Origin: Chryseobacterium sp. W4I1
GTDB lineage: Bacteria > Bacteroidota > Bacteroidia > Flavobacteriales > Weeksellaceae
Assembly (NCBI RefSeq): GCF_030816115.1
Contig: NZ_JAUSXQ010000001.1
Span: 558,001-622,000, forward strand
Direction: 5' to 3'
DNA: 64,000 bases
Below the pieces are notes generated by a model. It was not told the origin of the DNA and did not search any database. It saw nothing but the letters and a program-made list of their open reading frames with translations. The first letter of the stretch is position 1, and the number at the start of each line of letters is the position of its first letter. This document shows, in pieces, positions 46,622 to 56,273 of the stretch. The position numbers were made by a program, and so were the translations under genes.

Positions 46622-48910
46622 TTATGGATTAGAGATAATCAAAGTCGAAGGAATATCAGAAAGCCAAAGACTCTTAGTATCAATCAGGCTTTTCCAGCTT
46701 TTGCTGCTTACCAGCATCAGATCCTGGGAGTTCAGGAATTCTTTCTCGATCTTTTTCTCGTTGTATAATGTGATGTGATTAGGAGCTACCTGTTCAATGC
46801 TTCTGATCAGTTCTTTCACCTCAATATTATTGCGGATCTGTCCCGCAGCATCCAGAATAATAATTTGCGAATTGTTATTATTGATCAGCCTTTTGGCATA
46901 TTCAAGGAGGTAAAAATCGCTGAGGTTGAAAATGGGTACAAATACTTTATCTGCGGATTTGAAATTCTTTTCTACCAGAACGCCTACCGGAATATTCGTT
47001 TTATCAAGGATCTGAAGTGTAAAATCGTCAAAAGGAGAATTATTGAAAATATTTCCTTTGCCTTTTACCGTGTTCAGAAGCTTTTCAGGATTAATAATCT
47101 TTGTAGTGAATCCAAGCAGTCTTCCGAGTAAGCTTCCTTCGTACATAGATTTACCCAGCATGATCAGAAGAAGGTCATAATTTCCCTTATTTGAAATAGC
47201 GGTAAGATCGTTTTCAATATCTGTAGAGGCTTTGAAAAGCGTGGTGACTTCGAGGTCTAATTCATTTGAAGTCTCAATAACCTCTTTAAATTGCTCTTTT
47301 TCGTAATGATTGATATCAAATGCATGAAGTTCATCTACAGGAGCAATATGCATAGCTGTCACACTTTTATTGCCATTCATTCTACGTGTAAGATTGTCTG
47401 CAAGATGCAGGAGTGTACTTCCGGATTTAATTGTTTCAAAAGATAGAAGAACCCTGTATTTGGTGTCATCTTCCTCTTCTTGATCATCTTCAATCATAGA
47501 TTTTTTACCTTTAAAAAGATAATTGATCAGGTCAAGACAAGGGCCTGTCATAAAAGTGGTAAAAAGAGCCATAATCACAAGCATAGCAAACAGTTCCGGA
47601 CCTAATACTCCCAAATCATAACCGATATTCAGAACAATAAGTTCGGTAAGTCCCCGGGTATTCATTAAGGCACCTATTGTAAGACTGTCTTTCCAGCTCA
47701 GGTTCAGGAATTTTGCGGTAAGGGCGCTTCCTACAAATTTTCCGATGACTGCCGTTAGAATAATCAGACCGCCTATTTTCCAGAGATGAATGTCATTCAG
47801 TAGTCCGATCTGTGTTCTCAACCCAGTAAATACGAAGAAGAGCGGAAGTAATAAAACCAAAGCAATATCTTCTATTTTTTCTATGAAAAGATTTCTGAAT
47901 TTTATATTTTCAGGCATAATAGCACCGGCCATAAATGCTCCGAACAGCGCATGGATTCCAATAACTTCTGTTGCATAAGATGAGATAATCAGTATCAGGA
48001 AAAATACGGCAACCAGTGATTTGCTGATAAAACCTTTTCCTTTTTGTGATTCGGCAATTCTGTGAAGGAAAGGCCTCACTGCTTTAATCATCACAAAGAC
48101 ATACAAAACAGCCATTAAAATAACAAAAACTGATCCTGAAAAAGATCCTGCTTTCACAATGGCAATCACTGCAGCCAAAATACACCAGGCAGTAATATCA
48201 TCTGCTGCTGCACAGGTAATAACTACTGTTCCTATTTTTGTTTTATGAAGGTTCCGCTCCTGAACAATTCTTGCGAGAACCGGAAATGCAGTAATGCTCA
48301 TGGCAATGGCTATAAATAAGGCAAAAGAACTGAACTGAATACCTTCCGGTGCAAATTCCTTATAAATCAGGTAAGAAAGTCCAACTCCCAATGCGAAAGG
48401 AATGATGATGCTTGCATGGCTGATGACCACCGCATCATGTGCTTTTTTTCTCAGGACGCTCAAATCAAGCTCCATTCCTACAATATACATAAACAGGATC
48501 AGACCAATCTGACTAAGAAACTGCAAGTTCGGCAGTGATTCCTTAGGGAAAATAAAAGCCGAAAGTTCCGGAAAATAGAGTCCAAAAAGGGATGGCCCCA
48601 ATACAATACCAGCAATCATTTCTCCAATTACAGAGGGCTGTTTCAGCTTGATACAGACCCACCCGAATAGTTTGGCAACCATGATAATGGTAACGATCTG
48701 AGCTAAAAGAAGGGCTAATGGATGATGAAGGTTCGTCAGAAATGAATCTGAGAAATTTTCCCACATACCAGCGCCCGTTGCTTTGCCGGGAGCAATATTT
48801 TCTCCTGCCTCCAATGTCTTACCTTCAATGAAAAACCAATACATAAGGCATGAAAAGAATGCAATTGTACTGACATAGAAGATAATATTTTTGTATTTCC
48901 TCAAATTCAT
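46622..48910 (-). CDS. Cation:proton antiporter with C-terminal USP-like domain
   Basis: A 762-aa inner-membrane protein. After an N-terminal helix, residues ~70-460 form a CPA2-type Na+(K+)/H+ exchanger: LKQPSVIGEMIAGIVLGPSLFG, ADDITAWCILAAVIAIVK, LFGAFMAGAIMPEN and MNTRGLTELIVLNIG. Residues ~490-760 are soluble and resemble two universal-stress-protein-like folds (MHIAPVDELHAFDINH). A single long KefB/NhaS-like gene with no ancillary subunit. Its gap to the pseudogene at 49010 has no other gene. Confidence 0.93.
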   Translation of the reverse strand: MNLRKYKNIIFYVSTIAFFSCLMYWFFIEGKTLEAGENIAPGKATGAGMWENFSDSFLTNLHHPLALLLAQIVTIIMVAKLFGWVCIKLKQPSVIGEMIAGIVLGPSLFGLYFPELSAFIFPKESLPNLQFLSQIGLILFMYIVGMELDLSVLRKKAHDAVVISHASIIIPFALGVGLSYLIYKEFAPEGIQFSSFALFIAIAMSITAFPVLARIVQERNLHKTKIGTVVITCAAADDITAWCILAAVIAIVKAGSFSGSVFVILMAVLYVFVMIKAVRPFLHRIAESQKGKGFISKSLVAVFFLILIISSYATEVIGIHALFGAFMAGAIMPENIKFRNLFIEKIEDIALVLLLPLFFVFTGLRTQIGLLNDIHLWKIGGLIILTAVIGKFVGSALTAKFLNLSWKDSLTIGALMNTRGLTELIVLNIGYDLGVLGPELFAMLVIMALFTTFMTGPCLDLINYLFKGKKSMIEDDQEEEDDTKYRVLLSFETIKSGSTLLHLADNLTRRMNGNKSVTAMHIAPVDELHAFDINHYEKEQFKEVIETSNELDLEVTTLFKASTDIENDLTAISNKGNYDLLLIMLGKSMYEGSLLGRLLGFTTKIINPEKLLNTVKGKGNIFNNSPFDDFTLQILDKTNIPVGVLVEKNFKSADKVFVPIFNLSDFYLLEYAKRLINNNNSQIIILDAAGQIRNNIEVKELIRSIEQVAPNHITLYNEKKIEKEFLNSQDLMLVSSKSWKSLIDTKSLWLSDIPSTLIISNP

Positions 48911-49009
48911 AAGTCCGTTAATTTTAGTATAAATTTCTAAAGAATATATTGATGTTAAATACTATTCTTTTTAAAATGTAATAAATGTTTTAAAAAATGT
49001 AATAAAAGC

Positions 49010-49209
49010 CTATTTGAAATAATATCCAATCAGTTTCAGGTCTTTATGGGTGAAGTTTATCTTTGGCCTGTGAGGTTGATGTAAGCTCCATAATCTACAT
49101 ATCCGGCCACTACAATTCGAAAAAAGGAGGTCTTAACCTTTGAACCATTTTTCTGGGAAAAACAGAGTCCGGGTATGAGAATTCCTACTGCATACATATA
49201 ATTTTTCAT
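49010..49209 (-). pseudogene. Frameshifted remnant of a secreted-protein gene
   Basis: ATG at 49209 opens MKNYMYAVGILIPGLCFSQ, a signal peptide, followed by KNGSKVKTSFFRIVVAGYVDYGAYINLTG. The frame then stops at 49057. In the -1/+2 shifted frame it continues PKINFTHKDLKLIGYYFK to a stop at 49010, giving a coherent YINLTGPKINF junction near 49066. I read this as a decayed gene for a small exported or outer-membrane protein, probably also 3'-truncated. The rest of the 48911-49316 gap has no recognisable gene. Confidence 0.5.
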
Positions 49210-49316
49210 TATAATCATTTAATCAGCAGCAAAAATAAGCTCTATAAAGTGTTTAAAAGAGGTTGATGTAATGAAGCGGCCGGATTCTGCAGTGAAACCG
49301 GAAATGTTTGAAGGAT

Positions 49317-50027
49317 TTACTTTCCGAAGAGCTCCATTAAAGAATGTTTATACGCTTCCCCGATCTGAAGTTTAAGAAATTGATCTCCTTCCGAATGAAT
49401 GGTTGTAATAATTTCGTTGGTGGAAAATACTTTGATAGAAGAGAGAGCAATGATCTCTTTTTTGTTCACCTGGGCAAAATCCTTTGAAGGAAGCATATCA
49501 AGAAGGCTTTTAAAACTTAGGTTTTTAAGAACAATCGTGGTTCCGTCATTCAGGATAATATCTTTGTCGCGACTGTCGATTTCCGATGTTTTGATGTAGG
49601 CGATCTGTTCTGTGAAAATGACGGTTCTGCCGATATTGGTATTCCATTCGATGAGATCTTTTTTGTGGGGAACGTCTACCAGCTCTTTTGCTTTTTCGAA
49701 GGCCTGGATGAGTCTTTCTTTCTTAATCGGTTTTCTGACATAGTCTACAACATTCAGGTCAAAAGCTTCTGCTGCATATTCTTTGTAGGCAGTTGTGAAG
49801 ATGATTTTTTTGGAACCGGAAATGAGTTCGGCTACCTGAAGTCCGTTCATGCCCGGCATTTCAATATCAAGGATGCATAGATTACAGTCAATGTGATCTA
49901 TTTCACTCAGAAAGATTTTAGGATCATTGAATGCCTTTACGACTTCCACATTGTCGATTTGTTCACACAGAAGTTTCAGATAGCTGATCGCCAGCAGCTC
50001 ATCATCAAGAATAACGCATTTTATCAT
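49317..50027 (-). CDS. LytTR-family response regulator
   Basis: A 236-aa regulator: receiver domain (1-120) with DDE at 8-10, phospho-acceptor D54 in CILDIEMPGMNG, T in FTTAYKEYAAEAF and K in VVDYVRKPIKKE. The C-terminal LytTR DNA-binding domain (about 135-230) includes IAYIKTSEIDSRDKDIIL and KNLSFKSLLDMLP, ending EAYKHSLMELFGK. Overlaps the sensor gene by 23 nt and forms a two-component pair with it. Target genes are not evident here. Confidence 0.93.
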   Translation of the reverse strand: MIKCVILDDELLAISYLKLLCEQIDNVEVVKAFNDPKIFLSEIDHIDCNLCILDIEMPGMNGLQVAELISGSKKIIFTTAYKEYAAEAFDLNVVDYVRKPIKKERLIQAFEKAKELVDVPHKKDLIEWNTNIGRTVIFTEQIAYIKTSEIDSRDKDIILNDGTTIVLKNLSFKSLLDMLPSKDFAQVNKKEIIALSSIKVFSTNEIITTIHSEGDQFLKLQIGEAYKHSLMELFGK

Positions 50028-50775
50028 AGAAATCTCCTAAATTTATTTTTAATTCTGCCGTGAAAATACCATTTCTTGAGCTTTTCTCTAGCTGATAATG
50101 ATTGCCGTAAATCATTTTAAGCCTCTGATCCAGTGATTGGCTCCCGAAACCGCTGTTTTCCTTTTCAAGAACATTCTTCAAAGAAGCTTTGTTGCTGACT
50201 TTCATTGTGAAGATCCTGTTTTCAAGTTCCAGATTGATTGCGATGAAAGAATCCTGTGCGAGGAAATCAGTGTGTTTAAAGGCATTTTCGATAAGATCTA
50301 CAGAGATCAGCGGGGCAAAGACTTTTTCTTCATACAGTACATCCGATTTATTGACTTTAGATTTTATCCTGAAATCAAAAAGAGGATTGATCTTTATTTT
50401 ATTGATCTCGATAAGGCTTAATGCAAAATTCAGTTCTTCTTTCGGGCTTACAAATTTATTGTTGCTTTCGTATAGAATATAATCCAGAACATTGGCGAGC
50501 TTATCCAGGGACATATAGGTCTGGTAGGCATGTGACTGTACGGAATTCAGGATATTTTTAAACAGATGAGGATTTAGTTTTGTGCCGATATGTTCCAGCT
50601 GGACTTCGTTCAGTTTCTGTTCGATGATCTTATTGGCTTCAGAAAGTCTGGTGTTTCTCTGTCTGATCCTGCTGTTCTGATTAAAAAGGTAAATACTGAC
50701 CGTAAGCAGGAAGAATATAGCAAAAACTCCCGTGAATATCAGATAATCGTGGATCATGTAGTAATTGCCTTCCAT
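50005..50775 (-). CDS. LytS-like sensor histidine kinase
   Basis: A 256-aa kinase with a single membrane helix (about 12-31), a coiled-coil stretch (RQRNTRLSEANKIIEQKLNEVQLEH) and a His_kinase domain: KLNPHLFKNILNSVQSHAY with phospho-acceptor H70, then the HATPase part with VDLIENAFKHTDF (N box) and GFGSQSLDQRLKMIYG (G box). It lacks a separate sensor domain, so sensing is by the membrane or periplasmic stub. Overlaps its regulator. MIHDYLI at residue 7 is an alternative start. Confidence 0.9.
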   Translation of the reverse strand: MEGNYYMIHDYLIFTGVFAIFFLLTVSIYLFNQNSRIRQRNTRLSEANKIIEQKLNEVQLEHIGTKLNPHLFKNILNSVQSHAYQTYMSLDKLANVLDYILYESNNKFVSPKEELNFALSLIEINKIKINPLFDFRIKSKVNKSDVLYEEKVFAPLISVDLIENAFKHTDFLAQDSFIAINLELENRIFTMKVSNKASLKNVLEKENSGFGSQSLDQRLKMIYGNHYQLEKSSRNGIFTAELKINLGDFYDKMRYS

Positions 50776-51000
50776 AAAAAAAAATTATTTAGTGCTTTTA
50801 ACAGTTAATATGAATAAGATCATGCTGAACACCTTTGAAACAGTTTAATTTAACCATTAAGACCTTTAAATTGTTAAGATTGATGAAAGAAAAATCAAAG
50901 ATATTTTATAAAGTGGTTGCTTATTATTTGACGTTCAAAGTCTTAAATGTTCTTTTTCAGTAAGCCTATGATCTTCTTAATATTTAAAATAAATTTTTAT

Positions 51001-51372
51001 TTAATTCAACTTTTTCAGAGAATTTAGCGTCACTGTTTCCTCACATTTTTCATAAGTGATCTCGTAAGTAGGGTTCTTCTCCGGATAGGTAAGAACATAG
51101 TCAGGACAAGGTTTTTTCTGCGCATGACTTCTGTCGAAATCTATTTTTCCTTTAGTAATGATGCTATCTTTTACAAACTTTTCATCAATCTGGTAAGTAT
51201 TCATTTCATTTTTAAAGGTATCAGAATACTTAAACTCTTTAGACAGGGATTCTGCGATTACACGGCTGTTTGGAAGATATCCGCTGCAGCTTGCGCCTTT
51301 TTTGTTCAATATAAAGAATACAATAATCAGCCCCGGAATAAGGCCTATTAAAAAGAATTTAATTTTTTTCAT
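51001..51372 (-). CDS. Small membrane-anchored protein of unknown function
   Basis: A 123-aa protein with one N-terminal hydrophobic helix (IKFFLIGLIPGLIIVFFIL) and a periplasmic-type body with three Cys (CSGYLPN, KKPCPDYVL, YEKCEETV) and charged residues. It could be an anchored or lipid-modified protein, but no lipobox is visible. Its ATG overlaps the ald stop codon by one base (TAATG), so it is translationally coupled to ald. I do not recognise the family. Confidence 0.65.
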   Translation of the reverse strand: MKKIKFFLIGLIPGLIIVFFILNKKGASCSGYLPNSRVIAESLSKEFKYSDTFKNEMNTYQIDEKFVKDSIITKGKIDFDRSHAQKKPCPDYVLTYPEKNPTYEITYEKCEETVTLNSLKKLN

Positions 51373-52565
51373 TAGAAAATTAAAAGATTGATATCATGGT
51401 AAGTAAGTCCGAAACGGTCACAGATCACTTTTTTAGTATGTCTTCCTTTGTACATGTAAAGACTCTGTTTCATTTCATTTTTGCGAATCAGCATATTTTC
51501 AAAACCTCCTTCTTCATCATAGTTCAGGATGTAAGAAAGAAAGAAATTAGAGATCGCTTTGGTGGTAGTTCTTGGCATCCTTGATGTAAGATTCGGAAGT
51601 CCGCAATGGATCACACCATGTTTAATAATATAAGGATCTTCCATAGTCGTTAGCTCGGAAGTTTCAATTACTTTTCCATTATCAATGGTAATATCGATGA
51701 TGACACTGCCTTTCTTCATTTTCACTACCATTTCTTCTGTAACGATAGGGGTCATATTTAATCTCGGAAGAGCACCGATCACTACATCTGCACGTCTTAA
51801 GGCTTTGCTTAATTCCTTGGGATCAATGATTGAAGTAGGAACGCGGCTGTCAACCAAGGTGTGAAGTCTTCTTAGTTTAGATAAAGAATTATCAAAAACC
51901 CTTACGCTTGCTCCAAGTCCAATGGCAGCTTTCGTAGCAAATTCTCCTACGATTCCGGCTCCTAAAATAACCACTTCTGCAGGTCTTACTCCTGTGATAC
52001 CACCCAACATTAGACCGTTTGACAGGGCAAGAAGCTCTGATGCATATAAAACAGAAACGGTTCCTGCAATTTCGCCAACCAGTCTTACCAAAGCAAGCTG
52101 CTTATATTCGTCAACGATAAATTCAAAAGCAATGGCATTGATCTTTCTTTCCGCCAGCTTCAGGAAATAAGCTTTGTCTCTGAGGTTGATCTGAAGCGCT
52201 GAAACCAGATAAGTATTAGGTTTCATATAATCAATCTCATCTTCTGTAGGAGGATTGATCTTTAAGATAAGATCCTGTCCGAAAGCCTCTTTAGGATCAT
52301 TGGTGATTTTTGCTCCAGATTCAGAATACTGCAGATCTGTAAAAAAAGAACCTTCTCCGGCCCCTGATTCTATAATAAGCTCGTGACCGTGTTCTACCAG
52401 TACCTGTACCGCATCAGGAGTAATGCAGGTTCTCCTCTCATTCAGACAGGTTTCTTTAGGAATTCCAATACTGAATTGCTTTCCTTTCTTTATAACCTCC
52501 AACTTTTCTTCCTTCGGCATCAATTCTTCTTCGGTGAAAGGAGTAAAAATGTTTGTAGTACTCAT
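51372..52565 (-). CDS. ald: Alanine dehydrogenase
   Basis: Interconverts L-alanine and pyruvate plus ammonia with NAD. The 397-aa protein shows GIPKETCLNERRTCITPDAV at the substrate end (after a ~28-residue N-terminal extension), HGHELIIESGAGEGSFF, the Rossmann segment EVVILGAGIVGEFATKAAIGLGASVRVFD and the C-terminal VIHCGLPNLTSRMPRTTTKA. The active-site residues Arg, Lys and His expected in this family lie in these stretches. Downstream of tsaE (69 nt) and coupled to the small anchored-protein gene. Confidence 0.9.
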   Translation of the reverse strand: MSTTNIFTPFTEEELMPKEEKLEVIKKGKQFSIGIPKETCLNERRTCITPDAVQVLVEHGHELIIESGAGEGSFFTDLQYSESGAKITNDPKEAFGQDLILKINPPTEDEIDYMKPNTYLVSALQINLRDKAYFLKLAERKINAIAFEFIVDEYKQLALVRLVGEIAGTVSVLYASELLALSNGLMLGGITGVRPAEVVILGAGIVGEFATKAAIGLGASVRVFDNSLSKLRRLHTLVDSRVPTSIIDPKELSKALRRADVVIGALPRLNMTPIVTEEMVVKMKKGSVIIDITIDNGKVIETSELTTMEDPYIIKHGVIHCGLPNLTSRMPRTTTKAISNFFLSYILNYDEEGGFENMLIRKNEMKQSLYMYKGRHTKKVICDRFGLTYHDINLLIF

Positions 52566-52634
52566 CCTTAAATTAAATTACGTCTTACAGATTATTATTT
52601 TACCATTGAATTAGGAAGCAAAGATACATAATAT

Positions 52635-53042
52635 TTACTCGAATGAGACTTCTCTTTCATCCCCATTATTCACGATGCTCATAGTGTGGTATTTGAGCCC
52701 ATACAGCTCTTCTTCATAGACTTCGGGCCATTCTATAATGCATAGAAAAGCATTGTCCAGATATTCTTCAATGCCAATGTCATACACTTCTTCCATGTTT
52801 TTTAAACGGTAAAGATCAAAATGATATATTTTGCCTTTCGGAGTATTGTATTCATTAACAATAGAGTAGGTAGGGGAGTTCACTTCGTCTGTACTGCCCA
52901 GTTTTTTAAGCAAAAACTGAGTAAAAGTGGTTTTTCCTGCACCAAGATTTCCTTTTAAAAGAAAAATATTATGCTGAAGGTCAGGAATGATCTTATCGAC
53001 AACCCCCTGCCAGTCTGCCAGCTTATTGATGATGAACTGCAT
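52635..53042 (-). CDS. tsaE: tRNA t6A synthesis ATPase TsaE
   Basis: A 135-aa P-loop protein needed for threonylcarbamoyl-adenosine modification of ANN-decoding tRNAs. Walker A GNLGAGKTTF (31-40), then LKKLGSTDEVNSPTYSIVNEY, FDLYRLKNMEEVYDIGIEEYL and IEWPEVYEEELYGLKY. Full length for the family. Partners TsaB, C and D are not in the window. First gene of tsaE-ald. Confidence 0.94.
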   Translation of the reverse strand: MQFIINKLADWQGVVDKIIPDLQHNIFLLKGNLGAGKTTFTQFLLKKLGSTDEVNSPTYSIVNEYNTPKGKIYHFDLYRLKNMEEVYDIGIEEYLDNAFLCIIEWPEVYEEELYGLKYHTMSIVNNGDEREVSFE

Positions 53043-53261
53043 AAAAGTAATTTGTGCAAAAGTAAGGAATTTTGTTTGAGAGTAGTAGGGTTTGGGAGTT
53101 ATAGAATGGGAGAGTTTTAGAGTTTAATGTAATCAACAACTGATAGCAAGCAACCAGCAGCTCTTTTACATCCTAAGCCCGAACTCTCAACCCTACCACC
53201 TTACAATTTCATCAGTCAAAAACACTTTCCCCATCTGTATAAATTTACTTATTTTTACATC

Positions 53262-55244
53262 ATGATTTCTAAGCAGACCATTGATAAAATATTCTCCACA
53301 ATTAGAGTTGAAGAGATTGTGGGTGAATATGTGCAGTTGAAGAGGGCCGGGTCTAATTTCAAAGGGCTCAGTCCCTTTCATGATGAAAAATCACCAAGTT
53401 TTGTCGTTTCACCAAGTAAGCAGATCTGGAAGGATTTCTCCACAGGAAAAGGAGGAACTGCCATTTCTTTTCTGATGGAGATCGAAAATTTCACTTATCC
53501 TGAAGCACTTCGTCATGCTGCCAAAAAATACGGAATTGAAATTGAAGAAGATCAGCGTGAATTTTCCGAAGAGGCTAAGCACGCGCAGACCGAAAAAGAT
53601 CAGCTGTATAAAATTCATGAGGTTGCAAACTCTTATTTTCAGGAAATTCTCTGGGATTCGGAAGAGGGAAAAAGTATTGGTCTGGCTTATTTCAGAGAAC
53701 GTGAGCTGAAGGATGACATCATTAAGAAATTCCAGCTGGGATATTCCGTTGAAAAGAAAAATGCCTTCACCGTTTATGCGGAAGAAAAAGGCTACACGAA
53801 AGATATTCTTGAGAAATCCGGACTTTCTATATTTCCTGAAAATACACCATCCGGAATCGACCGGTTTCGTGAAAGAGTTATTTTCCCTATTCACAGTTTC
53901 TCGGGCAGGGTGTTAGGTTTCGGAGCCAGGATCCTTAAAAATAACGTCAAGACTGCGAAATATCTCAACTCACCGGAAACGGAAATTTATCATAAATCCA
54001 ATGTTCTTTATGGTTTAAACCAAAGTAAGCAGGCAATTTCCAGAAAAAATAACTGCCTGCTTGTGGAGGGTTATATGGACGTAATTGCCCTTCATATGTC
54101 CGGAATCGAGAATGTTGTGGCCAGTTCGGGAACGTCTTTAACTATTGAGCAAATCAAGCTTATCAAAAGGCTGACAGAAAATGTAACGATCCTTTTTGAT
54201 GGTGATAATGCCGGTATCAAAGCAAGTTTCAGAAGTATCGATATGCTTTTGACGGAAGGGATGAACATCCGTGTCCTGCTTTTTCCGGAAGGTGATGACC
54301 CGGATTCATTTGCCAGAAAACATCCGCAGGATTACGTGGAAAAGTTCATCGAAAATGAAGCGATGGATTTTATTGATTTTAAAGCTGAAATCCTTTTAAA
54401 AGATGCCGGAAATGATCCTATAAAAAAAGCGGAAGCCATCCAGAATATTGTAAAATCTGTTTCTTTCGTACAGAATGCTCTGAAAAGAGAAGTGTATCTG
54501 AAGGAGGTTTCCAATAAGTTCGGGCTTTCGGAGCAGAGTCTTTTCAATGAGCTTAATGTCCAGAAGCAGATCACACAAAACCAAACCCAGCATGTTCAGC
54601 AGCAAAAGGAAAAAGCTCCTGTAAAATTGGAAGTAGTGCCGTTGGATGAGGAAAAAGAAGATCCCTATCTTTATGACGTTCTGTTTATGGAGAGCAAACT
54701 TGTAGATCATATGCTGATGTTCGGAGATATTGTTCTTAAAAGAACCAATGAAAAAAACGAGGAATATCAAATAACGGTTATTGAAGAAATTCTCCTGCAT
54801 TTTGAAGAAGAACAGTATAGCTTTTTAGTAAAAGGAAATGAAATTATCATCAACCAGGTAAAGGAAGGGATTCAAAAGGATGAGCTGAGAAGCGGGAATT
54901 TTTTTGTAACTTTTATGGACGAAGAAATCACCTCCAAGGTGGTAGATGCTCTCATTCCTCTGGATGAACTGGAAAACTGGGGTTCCCGGAATATCTATCC
55001 GCCCAATTATGGTGACAAAATAGCGGAACAGGTACAGGGAGACGTACTGCTTCATAAATACAGGTATATTGATTATCTGATCAAAGAAACAGCAAAACAG
55101 CTGGATCAGTACCGCGGAACGGATGAAGGAAAATACTACGAGCTGATCAAAAAGATCACGCTGCTGAAGCAAGCCTCAATCCGGTTGAGTGATATTATAG
55201 AATATTCACCGATTAAAGGTATTTACGTAGACAGAAAAAGATAG
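53262..55244 (+). CDS. dnaG: DNA primase, CHC2 zinc site lost
   Basis: DnaG makes RNA primers at the replication fork. The 660-aa protein has the primase N-terminal domain (VEEIVGEYVQLKRAGSNFKGLSPFHDEKSPSFVVSP), the TOPRIM core (LLVEGYMDVIALHMSGIENVVASSGTSL, TILFDGDNAGIKAS, PEGDDPDSFARKHP) and a helical C-terminal helicase-binding part. The Cys ligands of the CHC2 zinc ribbon are absent: the position of the first is Ser in LSPFHDE, and no CFGC-type pair follows (IWKDFSTGKGG). This replacement occurs in related Bacteroidota. Length is normal. Confidence 0.95.
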   Translation: MISKQTIDKIFSTIRVEEIVGEYVQLKRAGSNFKGLSPFHDEKSPSFVVSPSKQIWKDFSTGKGGTAISFLMEIENFTYPEALRHAAKKYGIEIEEDQREFSEEAKHAQTEKDQLYKIHEVANSYFQEILWDSEEGKSIGLAYFRERELKDDIIKKFQLGYSVEKKNAFTVYAEEKGYTKDILEKSGLSIFPENTPSGIDRFRERVIFPIHSFSGRVLGFGARILKNNVKTAKYLNSPETEIYHKSNVLYGLNQSKQAISRKNNCLLVEGYMDVIALHMSGIENVVASSGTSLTIEQIKLIKRLTENVTILFDGDNAGIKASFRSIDMLLTEGMNIRVLLFPEGDDPDSFARKHPQDYVEKFIENEAMDFIDFKAEILLKDAGNDPIKKAEAIQNIVKSVSFVQNALKREVYLKEVSNKFGLSEQSLFNELNVQKQITQNQTQHVQQQKEKAPVKLEVVPLDEEKEDPYLYDVLFMESKLVDHMLMFGDIVLKRTNEKNEEYQITVIEEILLHFEEEQYSFLVKGNEIIINQVKEGIQKDELRSGNFFVTFMDEEITSKVVDALIPLDELENWGSRNIYPPNYGDKIAEQVQGDVLLHKYRYIDYLIKETAKQLDQYRGTDEGKYYELIKKITLLKQASIRLSDIIEYSPIKGIYVDRKR

Positions 55245-55362
55245 ATTAAAGACAACTGCCGAGTATACAATGAACTATTCTGTGACAAAAAGTCCTATAA
55301 AATTTTAGGAATAAAAGTTGTAATTTAAACTTCGAAAATAGTTAATAATACATAATAGAAAT

Positions 55363-56049
55363 ATGGACATTAAAAAAGACTTCAGAGATTTCTCTGTAAA
55401 ACACTTAGGAAACAGCGGTTTGGTTACCGATCAGTATATGGGAATGTACGGCCCAACGAATCTTACGCCGTATATCATGGAAGAAAGAAGACTAAACGTT
55501 GCTCAAATGGATGTATTTTCACGTCTGATGATGGATAGAATTATCTTCCTTGGAACCGGTATTGACGATCAGGTTGCGAATATTGTAACGGCTCAGCTTC
55601 TGTTCCTGGAAAGCTCAGATTCTTCCAAAGATATCCAGATCTACATCAACTCTCCGGGAGGAAGCGTTTATGCAGGTTTAGGAATTTATGACACCATGCA
55701 AATCATCAAGCCTGATGTGGCAACAATCTGTACAGGAATGGCAGCTTCCATGGGAGCGGTCTTGCTTGTAGCAGGTGAAAAAGGAAAGCGTTCGGCACTT
55801 AAGCATTCAAGAGTGATGATCCACCAGCCTTCAGGAGGTGCTCAAGGAGTAGCTTCAGATATGGAGATCAATTTAAGAGAAATGCTTAAATTAAAGCAGG
55901 AGCTTTATGAAATTATCGGTCATCACTCAGGACAGACTTACGAATGGGTAGAAAAGTCTTCAGACAGAGACTATTGGATGACTTCTGAAGAAGCAAAAGG
56001 CTACGGAATGGTAGACGAGGTTCTACAGAGAAATACAGAAAAAAAATAA
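55363..56049 (+). CDS. clpP: ATP-dependent Clp protease proteolytic subunit
   Basis: The 228-aa ClpP peptidase forms the 14-mer barrel for ClpX/ClpA. Catalytic Ser129 lies in CTGMAASMGAVLL and His154 in RVMIHQPSGGAQG; the ring-forming GTGIDDQVANIVTAQLLFLE and NSPGGSVYAGLGIYDTM segments are intact. The ~25-residue N-terminal extension (VKHLGNSGLVTDQYM) is longer than in E. coli and may be processed. No clpX adjacent. Confidence 0.96.
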   Translation: MDIKKDFRDFSVKHLGNSGLVTDQYMGMYGPTNLTPYIMEERRLNVAQMDVFSRLMMDRIIFLGTGIDDQVANIVTAQLLFLESSDSSKDIQIYINSPGGSVYAGLGIYDTMQIIKPDVATICTGMAASMGAVLLVAGEKGKRSALKHSRVMIHQPSGGAQGVASDMEINLREMLKLKQELYEIIGHHSGQTYEWVEKSSDRDYWMTSEEAKGYGMVDEVLQRNTEKK

Positions 56050-56069
56050 TTTCTTTTTGAAATATATTG

Positions 56070-56100
56070 AAAACGCACCTAATTTTAGGTGCGTTTTTTT
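56070..56100 (+). terminator. clpP terminator
   Basis: AAAACGCACCTAA and TTAGGTGCGTTTT pair around a 2-nt core, followed by TTTT. Confidence 0.9.
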
Positions 56101-56273
56101 GTTTAATTTTTATTTTTTAAAGCCCTAATTCTACCATTTCCTTTAATCATACTGGGATTAATGCTTTTGTTTAAAATTAATTCATCTAGCGATCTTATTG
56201 TTAAAGCATAATTATCATTATATTCAAGATCAGTTTATAATCAATGTATATTTTCGCGGCATAAAAGTAAATA

